Assembly: GCA_035527715.1 (NCBI GenBank)
Contig: DATKZY010000103.1
Location: forward strand, 1-31,028
Length of the DNA stretch: 31,028 bases
Direction of reading: 5' to 3'
Source: DSUN01 sp035527715
GTDB lineage: Bacteria > Planctomycetota > PUPC01 > DSUN01
Part shown: positions 15,699 through 23,926 of the stretch, one piece after another
How positions within the stretch are numbered: position 1 is the first letter of the stretch
How the letters are laid out: each line of letters begins with the position of its first letter
Position numbers and translations under genes: made by a program
The notes under the pieces: generated by a model
What the model saw: only the letters and a program-made list of their open reading frames with translations
Told to the model about the DNA's origin: nothing
Databases searched by the model: none

Positions 15699-17492
15699 GT
15701 GTTTCTGCGGATTGCGCTGGGCCTCGTCGTAGCCTCGTTGTTCGGCACCGCACGCGGCGAAGACGCCGCCGCTGTGCGGCTGTTTGACACCGGAGCGGCA
15801 TCCCCCGCGGCGCTGGCGCCGGAGGCGCTGGCGAAGAGGACGGGCTGGACGCAGGTTGCGGAGGGCAAGGTTGACCATGCCTTCAAGGGCGATGCGGTGG
15901 TGATGAACAACTGCCTGGCACTCGCCCTGCGGAAGAACGGGGAAGGGGCCGAGGTCTACTCGCTCACCGCCGAGGGCGCGCGGCTGCTCGCCGCGCTCCG
16001 CCCCATCTACGATATGCTGGCCAAGCCGGTGCCCTACGTGAAAATCCTGAAGAACGCCCAGGGCGTGGTCGCCTTGGAGATGGTCGGCATTCAGTTCGAG
16101 CTGCCCACGGGCCAGCCCTTCGTGAAGACGAGCGCGATTTCCGGCACGAGGGAGCTTCGCATCGAGGCGCCCTGCCGCTTCGCCGTGATGCCCGACTTCT
16201 TCGCCGACGACATCGTGGTGGACGCGGCGGCCATCCCGGCCGACAAGGCCGAGCTGCCCTTCGAGAACTTCCTCCTGCACTTCGTCGGCAACGGCGAGGC
16301 CATCCTCGCCGCCGTGTCGCCCGACCGCGACGAGGACTCGCTCATCGAACTCTCGGGCAAGGACTCGCAGCGGGTCATCGCCGCCTCGACGATTCCCTAC
16401 GGCAAGTCCAAGACCCTCTGGCTCGCCGCCATCGCCGACAAGGGCGTGTGGCACACCCGCGACATCGCGAAGGACAATGCCGACAAGGTGCTCACGCTCG
16501 ACTGGAAGGCCCCCTTCCAGGCCCAGTGGCGGGTGGACTGGCGGCTCGACGACGGCCTCAACGACAGTTGGGAGATGCTCATCCAGTTGCCCGACGGCAA
16601 GTTCGACAAGCCCGACTGGTTCGGCCAGAGCGACCGCGTGGGCACGCCCGACTGGATGAAGGACAACCGCAAGCGGTGGACGACCGTGCTCGGCTCGTTC
16701 CAGTATCCCTGCTGGCTCGACAAGGAGGGGCAGGGCTTCCTCCAGCCGCTGAAGAAGAAGCTCGTGTTCCAGGGGCCGGCACTCGTCTATCCCATCAACC
16801 GCGTGCAGGCCACGCCGCTCGACCGTTTCACGCTGGTGGACGTGGTGCGCGAGTGCCTGGGGGTCGGGCCCTGCGAGTATGTGCTCGACGTTGAGGGGCA
16901 GAAGAAGGTCGCCCGCGGCGCCGCCACGTGCGCCAGCCGCACGAAGCTCAACGTCATCTACATGGAGAAGCGGCAGAAGGAGAAGCGGGCCGACGTCGAG
17001 AAGGCCCTCGACGACGTGCTGGCATTCGTCCAGCTCGTGCGCGGGCGGATCGAGGCATACGCGAAGTTCGGCCGCGACCAGATCGCCTGGCTCGAGGACC
17101 AGAAGAAGTCGAAGCCCGAGCTGGCCGAGTGCCTGACGCAGATGCAGGCGGTCCTCCGCCGTATCGAGGCGTCGGTCGAGCGGCGGAAGGGGGCGATCCG
17201 CCCGGCCGAGGACGCCGTGGCGTTGGTGGACGACTTCCGCAAGAACCTCGTGGGCAGCGATTCCCCCGACGCGCTCGATCGGTGCAAGAAGATCACGGGC
17301 GCCCTAGTGAACATCGGCGGGGCGCAGGACGAATTGGTCGGCGAGTGCCGCGTGGCCGTGAAGGTCCTGCGGCAGCGGGCCGGGCTGGCCATGGCCGCCG
17401 ACCCGCGTGCGGGCGACATCGCCAAAGAGCTTCGCCGCCGCACCCAGGCCATCCTCCGCGCCCCGGCCGGCTACGAAGCCCCGAGGCATTAG
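15699..17492 (+). CDS. Secreted protein of unrecognised family, paralogue B
   Basis: 597 residues from GTG 15699, chosen because GAGGAG sits 7 bases upstream and a signal peptide (MFLRIALGLVVASLFGTARG) follows at once; an in-frame TTG at 15663 would overlap gene A without improving the signal. Conserved motifs in order: APCRFAVMPDFFADD (P165), LWLAAIADKGVWH, LDWKAPFQAQWRVDW, DGLNDSWEM, NRKRWTTVLGSFQYPCW, YPINRVQATPL, G388-V-G-P-C392-E-Y-V-L-D. Then comes a helical tail of about 190 residues containing RGRIEAY, DRCKK and QRAGLAMA. Paralogue C matches along the whole length. The many invariant tryptophans and paired cysteines suggest a ligand-binding extracytoplasmic beta-domain on a helical stalk. 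The function is unknown and no enzyme motif was identified. Confidence 0.82.
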   Translation: MFLRIALGLVVASLFGTARGEDAAAVRLFDTGAASPAALAPEALAKRTGWTQVAEGKVDHAFKGDAVVMNNCLALALRKNGEGAEVYSLTAEGARLLAALRPIYDMLAKPVPYVKILKNAQGVVALEMVGIQFELPTGQPFVKTSAISGTRELRIEAPCRFAVMPDFFADDIVVDAAAIPADKAELPFENFLLHFVGNGEAILAAVSPDRDEDSLIELSGKDSQRVIAASTIPYGKSKTLWLAAIADKGVWHTRDIAKDNADKVLTLDWKAPFQAQWRVDWRLDDGLNDSWEMLIQLPDGKFDKPDWFGQSDRVGTPDWMKDNRKRWTTVLGSFQYPCWLDKEGQGFLQPLKKKLVFQGPALVYPINRVQATPLDRFTLVDVVRECLGVGPCEYVLDVEGQKKVARGAATCASRTKLNVIYMEKRQKEKRADVEKALDDVLAFVQLVRGRIEAYAKFGRDQIAWLEDQKKSKPELAECLTQMQAVLRRIEASVERRKGAIRPAEDAVALVDDFRKNLVGSDSPDALDRCKKITGALVNIGGAQDELVGECRVAVKVLRQRAGLAMAADPRAGDIAKELRRRTQAILRAPAGYEAPRH

Positions 17493-17496
17493 CATT

Positions 17497-17518
17497 TCCG
17501 ATTGCCGATTGCCGATTT
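17497..17518 (+). repeat. Heptanucleotide array (CCGATTG) in the B-C gap
   Basis: Three units CCGATTG, CCGATTG, CCGATTT directly after the stop of paralogue B and just before the Shine-Dalgarno (GAAGGAG) of paralogue C. Confidence 0.75.
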
Positions 17519-17533
17519 CAGAAGGAGAGCCGA

Positions 17534-19843
17534 ATGCGCCGTCCCGCTGCTCGACGCGCGTGGATCTCGTCGCTGCTGCTCCTGCCGCTGGCCGCGTGGG
17601 CAGCGGAGGGGAAGCGGGCAGCGAACCTGTTCGAGGACTCCGGCTTCGAGATGGGCGCCGGGCCGTGGCGGATGGATAAGGGGAAGGGCACCACGGCCAG
17701 CTTCAAGGTGGACGCCGAAGCGGCGTTCGAGGGACAGCGCAGCATGCTCGTGACCATCGAGGCCGTGGGCGACTACGGAGCGCAATTCGGCCAGATCGTC
17801 GCCGGCGGCCAGGTGGGCAAGACCTACACCTTCGCCGTCTTCGTCAGGAGCGAGGGCGGGCCGACACAAGTGCAGCTCGAGATCGAGCGTCCAGCCAAGC
17901 CCTGGGACCGCGCGGTGCGGAGCGAGAAGTTCACCATCGCGAAGGACAAGTGGGCCGAGCTGCACGTGACGTTCAAGGTGGAGAAACCCTTCGCCGAGGG
18001 CTGGTTCGCCTACGTGAGCTGCAACCGCCCGAACGTGGCGTTCCGCGTGGACGCCTTCCGCCTCTACGAGGGCGACTACGTGCCGTTCGACAAGGCGGCG
18101 AAGGCCGAGGCGGCCGTCTCCGGGGTGAGCCTGTACGAGATGCTGCCCACGCATTCCGCACCCTTCCAGCTCCGGTGGAGCAAGAAGTCGGGACTCAGGA
18201 AGATCCCCGAGGGGGAGACACCTCAGCCGTTCAATGCCTTGAGTAGCGCCGTGCTGGCCAACGACCGCCTGGCCGTCGAGGTGCATCCCACTGGGGCGGT
18301 TCAGCTCTACTCCGTGGGCGAGAAGGGGGCCTTGCCTCGCGCATCGCTGCGCCCGGTGCCGCTTCGGGGCGCGTCCTGCACCCTCTCGATAGCGAAGAAT
18401 GGGCCCGCCGCGTCGGCCGTGGACGTGGAGTACAAGGACGAGGCGGGTAAGCCGGCGGGCCTGCGCGTCGAGCTTCGGATGGGGCAGGCATTCGTCGAGA
18501 CAGAGCCGCGCGGGGCAACGACGGGCCTGTCGGTCCTCGCTCCGTGCCGCTTCGCCATTCTGCCCGATTTCTTCGCCGACGACATCGCCGTGGACGCGGC
18601 GGAACTGCCTGTCGCAAAGGCCGAGCTGCCGAGCGAGAACTTCCTCATCCACCTGCTGCCCGACCAGCAGGCGCTCGTGATGGCCGTGTGGGACGTGCGG
18701 GGCGACGACGTGGAGGTGACGCTCGTCGGCGAGGGCAAGGAGAGGCACATCGCCTCGTCGGGAATCCGCTTTGGGAGCAAGGGGAAGATCTGGGTCGCCG
18801 CGCTCGCTGCCCCGGGCATCTGGCACCAGCACGACGTGGCGAAGGACGACGCGGGGAAGATCGTGAAGCTCGACTGGAAGCCCCCCTTCGGGGCCCAGTG
18901 GCGGGTGGACTGGCAGCGCGAGGATGGCCTCTCGGACAGTTGGGAGATGATCGCGCAGCGGAGCGACGGCAACTTCGTGAAGCACTGGCTCGGCAGCTCC
19001 GGCACCGTCCCCGCCAACCGCAAGCGGTGGACGACCGTGTTCGGCAGCTTCCTCTATCCCTGCTGGATTGACAGGCAGGGCGACGCCTTCCTCCAGCCCT
19101 TCGCGAAGTCAAGCCGCTGGCTCGGGCCGGCCGTCATGTATCCGCTGGGCCGCACGGGCGCCACGCCCCTCGACACGTTCACCGTGCTGGACATCGTGCG
19201 CAACACCCTGGGCGTGGGGCCGTGCGAGTACATCCTCGACCTCGAGGGCCAGCAGTCGCACTACAAGGGCACGGCCACGTGTGCGAACCGCGATTTCCTC
19301 AACCCCATCTACCAGCGCGGCGAGCAGAAGAAACGCCGCGCCGACATCAACCGCTCGCTCGACGAGGTGATGCTCTTCATCCGCCACATCCGCGGGCGAA
19401 TCGAGACCTACCGCGACTTCGGCCACGAACTGCTCAAGTACCTCGCCCAGCACAAGCAGGCCCACCCCGAGCTGGCCGAGCGCATCGCCGAGCTCGAAAC
19501 CCTCACCAAGGCCATTGACGCCTACGTGGACAAGCGGCGCGGCGAGATCAAGACGCCCGACGAGGCGCAGGCGATGGTGGACGACTTCCGCCGCACGATG
19601 CTCGACTATGAAGGCAAGGACGCCTTCGACCGCTGCAAGAAGTTCACCAGCGCCATCGTCGTGATCGGCGGAAGCCAGGACGAGTTGGCCGGCGAGACGC
19701 GCATGGCCGTGAAGTGGGTGCGGCAGCGGGCGGGCCTCCTCATGGCCCTCGAGCCCCGCATCGCCCCCATCGCGCGCGAAATCCGCGCCCGCACGCAGAA
19801 AGTCCTCCGCAGCCCCGCCGGGCACGAGGGCGCGCGCCACTGA
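17534..19843 (+). CDS. Secreted protein of unrecognised family with CBM-like N-terminus, paralogue C
   Basis: 769 residues from ATG 17534, with GAAGGAG upstream and a signal peptide (MRRPAARRAWISSLLLLPLA, AAWA). Residues about 31-187 form an extra domain absent from A and B. It begins NLFEDSGFEMGAGPW and ends FRVDAFRLYEG, the pattern of CBM4/9-type galactose-binding-like carbohydrate modules. The rest is a full copy of the family core: P344-D-F-F-A-D-D350, WVAALAAPGIWHQHD, LDWKPPFGAQWRVDW, DGLSDSWEM, NRKRWTTVFGSFLYPCW, YPLGRTGATPL, GVGPCEYILDLEGQ. It ends in a helical tail (RGRIETY, DRCKK, QRAGLLMALEP). Its carbohydrate-binding-like module is the only functional hint for the family and suggests binding to extracellular polysaccharide. 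The SUMF1 lipoprotein gene follows after 41 bases. Confidence 0.83.
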   Translation: MRRPAARRAWISSLLLLPLAAWAAEGKRAANLFEDSGFEMGAGPWRMDKGKGTTASFKVDAEAAFEGQRSMLVTIEAVGDYGAQFGQIVAGGQVGKTYTFAVFVRSEGGPTQVQLEIERPAKPWDRAVRSEKFTIAKDKWAELHVTFKVEKPFAEGWFAYVSCNRPNVAFRVDAFRLYEGDYVPFDKAAKAEAAVSGVSLYEMLPTHSAPFQLRWSKKSGLRKIPEGETPQPFNALSSAVLANDRLAVEVHPTGAVQLYSVGEKGALPRASLRPVPLRGASCTLSIAKNGPAASAVDVEYKDEAGKPAGLRVELRMGQAFVETEPRGATTGLSVLAPCRFAILPDFFADDIAVDAAELPVAKAELPSENFLIHLLPDQQALVMAVWDVRGDDVEVTLVGEGKERHIASSGIRFGSKGKIWVAALAAPGIWHQHDVAKDDAGKIVKLDWKPPFGAQWRVDWQREDGLSDSWEMIAQRSDGNFVKHWLGSSGTVPANRKRWTTVFGSFLYPCWIDRQGDAFLQPFAKSSRWLGPAVMYPLGRTGATPLDTFTVLDIVRNTLGVGPCEYILDLEGQQSHYKGTATCANRDFLNPIYQRGEQKKRRADINRSLDEVMLFIRHIRGRIETYRDFGHELLKYLAQHKQAHPELAERIAELETLTKAIDAYVDKRRGEIKTPDEAQAMVDDFRRTMLDYEGKDAFDRCKKFTSAIVVIGGSQDELAGETRMAVKWVRQRAGLLMALEPRIAPIAREIRARTQKVLRSPAGHEGARH

Positions 19844-19884
19844 GCACGGGAGACAGGAAGAAGGACACTATAAGGAAGGCAGGA

Positions 19885-20751
19885 ATGCAGGAAAAGACTA
19901 GAGGGAACCTGGGATGGCTCCTGCTGCTCGTGCTCGCAGGCTGTGGCACGAAGGACGCGCCGCCTAAGGCGGCCGCCCCGTCCATCAAGTCCATCACCAC
20001 GAAGACCGGCATCGAGATGGTCCTCATCCCCGCCAGCGAGTTCACGATGGGCGACGAGGGGGGCGAGGCCGACGAGCGGCCGGCCCGCAAGGTGCAGATC
20101 AGCGCCTTCTACATGGACAAGTTCGAGCTCACGCAGAAAGCCTACAAGGCTCTCGTGGGCAAAAGCCCCGCGAAGTTCCAGGGCGACGACCGGCCCGTCG
20201 AGCGCCCGAGCTGGCTCTACGCCATCCGCTACTGCAACCTGCGCTCCCTCCGCGAGGGCCTCAAGCCCTGCTACAACCTCGACACCCAGGAGTGCAACTT
20301 CGCCGCCGACGGCTATCGCCTGCCCACCGAGGCCGAATGGGAGTATGCCTGCCGCGCCGGCACGACGACCCGCTACTCCTTCGGCAGCGACCCGGCGCAG
20401 CTTGGCGACCACGCCTGGTTCAAGGCCAACGCCGGCGGCACCACCCACCCGGTCGGCCAGAGGCGCCCGAACCCCTGGGGCCTCTTCGACATGCACGGCA
20501 ACGTCGCCGAGTGGTGCCACGACGCCTACGCCGCCGATGCCTATGCGAAGGGCGAGACCAAGGACCCCGCCGACCCCAAGGCGAAAGCCGAGGACGACCG
20601 CGTCCTGCGCGGCGGCAGTTGGGGGTCGAGTGCCGAGGCCTGCCGCTCGGCGGCCCGAGCGTCCGAGCCTCCTGGCTTTGCCGACGTCTGCTTCGGCTAC
20701 GAGCGCTACGGCTTCCGCTGCGTCCGCCGCGCGGCCCAATCCGCCCCATAG
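19885..20751 (+). CDS. SUMF1 / FGE-sulfatase-domain lipoprotein
   Basis: 288 residues from ATG 19885, with AAGGAAGG upstream. A lipoprotein signal (WLLLLVLAGC) indicates membrane anchoring outside the cytoplasm. The SUMF1 domain is complete: IEMVLIPASEFTMGDEGG, FYMDKFELTQKAY, DGYRLPTEAEWEYACRAGTTT (quoted in part), NPWGLFDMHGNVAEW, RVLRGGSW, and GFRCVRR close to the C-terminus. As in the copy at 8586, only the second of the two catalytic cysteine positions of formylglycine-generating enzyme is cysteine (C253); the first is serine (S248), and no sulfatase is nearby. Canonical formylglycine formation is therefore doubtful. The domain may have a binding or other oxidative role. It probably ends the operon of secreted paralogues A-C. 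Unlike the copy at 8586 it stops 7 residues after FRCVRR. Confidence 0.88.
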   Translation: MQEKTRGNLGWLLLLVLAGCGTKDAPPKAAAPSIKSITTKTGIEMVLIPASEFTMGDEGGEADERPARKVQISAFYMDKFELTQKAYKALVGKSPAKFQGDDRPVERPSWLYAIRYCNLRSLREGLKPCYNLDTQECNFAADGYRLPTEAEWEYACRAGTTTRYSFGSDPAQLGDHAWFKANAGGTTHPVGQRRPNPWGLFDMHGNVAEWCHDAYAADAYAKGETKDPADPKAKAEDDRVLRGGSWGSSAEACRSAARASEPPGFADVCFGYERYGFRCVRRAAQSAP

Positions 20752-21033
20752 CCCCCTTGCCCGCCCTCGCGTCCATTGTTGCCGGCCCGAAAAAGGGCCG
20801 CAACAATGGCGGATCGGCCAATAGCGGCGTTATACGCCATCGTACCATTGTTGCCGGCGTGCGCGCGCCTGCGCTTCGGCGGCCCGGCAGGCCCAGGCCA
20901 AGGGCAGCTTGGAGCTCACAAGTCTCTACCCGTCAATACGTTACGGTGATTGCACGCCCTGCCCATCGTTCTGGTCGCCCCCATTGTTGCCGGCCACGCC
21001 GCAGGATCGACCGGCAACAATGAAGCCTGGCAC
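20752..21033. repeat. Gene-free 282 bases with repeated CCATTGTTGCCGG hairpin elements
   Basis: No gene is seen between the two convergent stops. The motif CCATTGTTGCCGGC or its complement occurs five times: 20773-20788 with its complement at 20795-20809 (a stem of about 15 pairs with one bulge), a single copy at 20845-20858, and 20981-20995 with its complement at 21011-21021. A small palindrome, GGCGT-TAT-ACGCC, lies at 20826-20838. The hairpins have no following T-run, so they are not classic intrinsic terminators, though their position between convergent genes suits a transcription or mRNA boundary. Confidence 0.8.
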
Positions 21034-23709
21034 CTACAACGCCCGCTCCCTCCCCCGAAGCTCCCGCACCACCCTCTCGATCCCCGCGGCGACCTCCTTC
21101 CAGGCCGTGTCGCGGTCGGGCCACTGGACCACGGGCTTGCCGTCCGTGGGGAGCGCCTGGAGCTTGCCGAGGACGGTCCGCTGCCAATCCACGTCCCGAA
21201 CGATGATCGGCACGCCGCGGGCCTCGCCCGCCTGATGACGCTCGAGCGCGCGCCTCACCTCGACATCGCAACAGTAATCCGAGGCCAGGAAGTCCGGGCT
21301 GACGAGCAGCAGGATGATGTTGGCCTCGTTGAGGTAGTGGTCTATCTGCTGGTGCCACTCCTTCCCTGGCGTGATGCAGCGGTCGTGCCAGTGCAGGATC
21401 AGGCCGCGGCGCTGGAAGAGCTTGAGCTGGACCTCCAACTCATCGCGGAGGCGCTCGTCCTCGTGCGCGTAGCTGTAGAAGAGCCTGGCGGGCTCTACGG
21501 CAGCTTCGGGCACGTCCACCCCGTTGAGGAGGTCCGAGACGCTCAAGTCGAGCACGTCATCGCCCGCGACTTCGGAGAAGGAGGAGATCCCCTTGGACTC
21601 GAGCACGCGGAGCTTCTGATAGGGCACGGTCAGGTCGGGATGGCCGGGGACCGGCACCGTCTCGATCGGCCGGAATGTGAAGCCGGCGTGGATGCGCTCG
21701 AACTCGTAGCGGATGATGGCGAGCAGGTTGCGCCGCCCCTCCCGCGGACCCTGGATGGAGATGCGGACCCGCTTCTCCGGCACGTCGGCCTTCACCAGCG
21801 CTCGGCAGCCCTCGAATTCCAGCACCGCGCCCGTCCGCCACCGAGGCCTGCCCGTGTTGAGGACGTAGTTCCGCACGATGAAGCGCGGGAGCATGCCCTC
21901 CGGCACCACGGGATAGTGGTACTCGAAGTTCAGGCACTCCCTCGGATCGAATTGGCTCACCAGGTCCACCGGCTCCTCCTTGCCCAGGAGGTCGGGAATA
22001 AGGTAGTGGCCGACCTCATCGGGGAAGGGGAAGCAAAGCTCGAACTTGCGCATCAACTCCAGGAGGAAGCCGTGCAGTTCCTCGGGATAGGCCTGCGGGT
22101 CCAGAATCGCGCCGAGGTACGGGAGGCTCAGCTCCCCGCGCCGCGCGGCGAGCTTCCTGTCGGTCAGAATGGCGTAGATGCCCTGGGTGACCCAGCGGGG
22201 GTTGAGGACGTGCATCCCGCGCAAGCGCGGGTCGTCCCTGTAGTTGAGCGCGATGCCGAGATTGTGGAGGTGAGTCGCGAGCGCATCCTGGGCCTCGCGG
22301 CCGGACTCGCCGTTGGCGTCGCAGATGCCCCGGTACTTGTCGAACGTGAGGTAGTTTTCCTTCATCCCCGAAAGGCGGTCCTTGATGGCAAACCATGCCG
22401 CGGGGAATGACGCGCGGAGGTGTTCGAGGGCGTCGGTCTCGCGCTCGATAGCCGCGCGGAGTTCCGCGATACCCGTGCGGTCCGCGCAGTCGGTGGCGAT
22501 GAAGTCCCGAATGGCGGGGAACTTCTGCTTCAGACCCCCGCGGTTGAGGTCGAAGGGGTGCTCCTTGATCTTGTTCAGCACCACGATGACCGGGGAATCG
22601 GCCCCGAAGCTCTGGATGAGGTTCAGCCAGTACTCCGCATCCGAATCCTCATGTCCACCCCGGCCATTGAGCACCAGCAGATAAAGGCTCCGCTCCGTAA
22701 GGAAGAACTGGTGGGTGGCGTGCATGATCTCCTGCCCGCCGAAGTCCCATACGTGGAGCCTCACGTCGTCGCCCCGGAGGGTCAGCGGCCAGTCCTCAAT
22801 CCGGATGCCGTGGGTCTGGGCCTCGTGGGGGTCGAACTCGTCGCGGATGAGGCGTTTGACGAGCGAAGTCTTGCCCACGGCGCCATGGCCGACGAGGATC
22901 AGTTTCGCCTCGTTGAGGGGTTTCCTCGCCGCACGGATGCGGAAGTAGTAATCGAGGATTCCCGCAGGGTCGGCCGGCTTTGCGCTTCTGTTGACCACGT
23001 CGTGCAAAGTCGGTCCGAGGACTTCGGGCGGGAGGCCCAGCGCATCGTTGCCGTGCAGACAGAGCGCGGTGAGATTCCGCAGGTTCCTGATGCTCTGGGG
23101 GAGCGCCGTGAGCCGGTTGGCCGAGACGTCCAGCCACTCAAGGTTCGTAAGGTTCCCGATAGTAGCGGGGAGCGCCGTGAGCCGGTTGTTGTAGAGGTAA
23201 AGGCTATGAAGCTGTGTGAGATCCCCGATGGCCTCCGGGAGCGCACTAAGCTGGTTGTCGTGGGCGAACAACTCACGAAGCTGCGTGAGACCCCCGATTG
23301 AGTCAGGCAAGGCAGCAAGCCGGTTGTGCCGGAGCGCAAGCGTGCGAAGTTCAGTCAGTTTCCCGATGGCGTCGGGGAGCGTTGTGAGACGGTTATGGTA
23401 AAGGTAAAGCTCCTGAAGCCTGGAGAGCTCCCCGATAGCTTCCGGCAACTCGCTGAGGCGGTTGAAAGAGACGGTGAGCACCCGGAGCTGCCTGAGCATG
23501 CCGATGATGGCTGGGAGCTGAGTCAACCGGTTCTGGCCTAGCGCAAGCAACTGAAGCTGGGTTAGGTCCCCGATTGCCTCGGGCAAAGCGGTGAGGCCAA
23601 GGTCGGACAGGTATAGTGCGTCTGCGGCTTTCGCCGCTACCTGCTCGATGCGACGCTTGGCTTCCTGGAATGCCTCTTCGGCTGACCTCGGTTCCTGAGA
23701 CTCCGCCAT
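21034..23709 (-). CDS. LRR-Roc-COR-TIR (ROCO family) protein
   Basis: 891 residues from ATG 23709. Residues 39-222 are eight leucine-rich repeats of exactly 23 residues (LTALPEAIGDLTQLQLLAL type). Residues about 265-430 are a Roc GTPase domain with P-loop G274-HGAVGK280-T, DFGGQE at 322-327 and NKIK at 379-382, where the usual NKxD Asp is absent. Residues about 430-735 are a COR-type dimerisation region. Residues about 742-885 are a TIR domain (RLFYSYAHEDE, LLLVSPDFLASDYCCDVEV) with E817 at the position of the NADase glutamate. Known: Roco proteins are GTP-dependent dimers, and bacterial TIR domains often degrade NAD+ or make signals in anti-phage defence. A sensor-switch-effector role is inferred. 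An in-frame GTG at 23748, just below the promoter, is an alternative start, possibly leaderless. No Shine-Dalgarno precedes either start. Confidence 0.9.
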   Translation of the reverse strand: MAESQEPRSAEEAFQEAKRRIEQVAAKAADALYLSDLGLTALPEAIGDLTQLQLLALGQNRLTQLPAIIGMLRQLRVLTVSFNRLSELPEAIGELSRLQELYLYHNRLTTLPDAIGKLTELRTLALRHNRLAALPDSIGGLTQLRELFAHDNQLSALPEAIGDLTQLHSLYLYNNRLTALPATIGNLTNLEWLDVSANRLTALPQSIRNLRNLTALCLHGNDALGLPPEVLGPTLHDVVNRSAKPADPAGILDYYFRIRAARKPLNEAKLILVGHGAVGKTSLVKRLIRDEFDPHEAQTHGIRIEDWPLTLRGDDVRLHVWDFGGQEIMHATHQFFLTERSLYLLVLNGRGGHEDSDAEYWLNLIQSFGADSPVIVVLNKIKEHPFDLNRGGLKQKFPAIRDFIATDCADRTGIAELRAAIERETDALEHLRASFPAAWFAIKDRLSGMKENYLTFDKYRGICDANGESGREAQDALATHLHNLGIALNYRDDPRLRGMHVLNPRWVTQGIYAILTDRKLAARRGELSLPYLGAILDPQAYPEELHGFLLELMRKFELCFPFPDEVGHYLIPDLLGKEEPVDLVSQFDPRECLNFEYHYPVVPEGMLPRFIVRNYVLNTGRPRWRTGAVLEFEGCRALVKADVPEKRVRISIQGPREGRRNLLAIIRYEFERIHAGFTFRPIETVPVPGHPDLTVPYQKLRVLESKGISSFSEVAGDDVLDLSVSDLLNGVDVPEAAVEPARLFYSYAHEDERLRDELEVQLKLFQRRGLILHWHDRCITPGKEWHQQIDHYLNEANIILLLVSPDFLASDYCCDVEVRRALERHQAGEARGVPIIVRDVDWQRTVLGKLQALPTDGKPVVQWPDRDTAWKEVAAGIERVVRELRGRERAL

Positions 23710-23756
23710 GGTGGTGATCCGTTCGACGCCATGCGATAATCCGGGCACCGTGGAGG

Positions 23757-23785
23757 ATGGTAGCGGGCCGGGGCGGGGGTGTCAA
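23757..23785 (-). promoter_or_regulatory. Putative promoter of the LRR-Roc-COR-TIR gene
   Basis: Minus strand: TTGACA (23785-23780), 17-base spacer, TACCAT (23762-23757). The predicted start site near 23749-23751 is almost at the in-frame GTG 23748. The gene therefore has its own promoter although it lies downstream of the radical SAM genes. Confidence 0.55.
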
Positions 23786-23800
23786 GCGCGGGAAGCGGAA

Positions 23801-23914
23801 GTCCAATATCCAATACTCAACGCCCAATGCCCAATGACCAAGTGAGAGAAGAACCCGCTCCGTGTGGTCTTACTTGGACATTGAGGATTGGGTGTTGGAT
23901 ATTGAGGATTGGAC
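23801..23914. repeat. Palindromic element with period-7 arms between radical SAM 1 and the ROCO gene
   Basis: Two 42-base arms (23801-23842 and 23873-23914) are imperfect inverted copies, roughly 80 percent complementary by eye, around a 30-base centre. Each arm is made of CCAATAT/CCCAATG-like heptamers. It fills most of the 217-base gap just after the radical SAM stop codon. Confidence 0.85.
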
Positions 23915-23926
23915 TTCGGCTGTTCT

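Noticed and set aside
22990..23600. Regularly spaced repeats suggesting a CRISPR array
   Set aside because: The 69-base periodicity is the coding of eight 23-residue leucine-rich repeats in frame on the minus strand.
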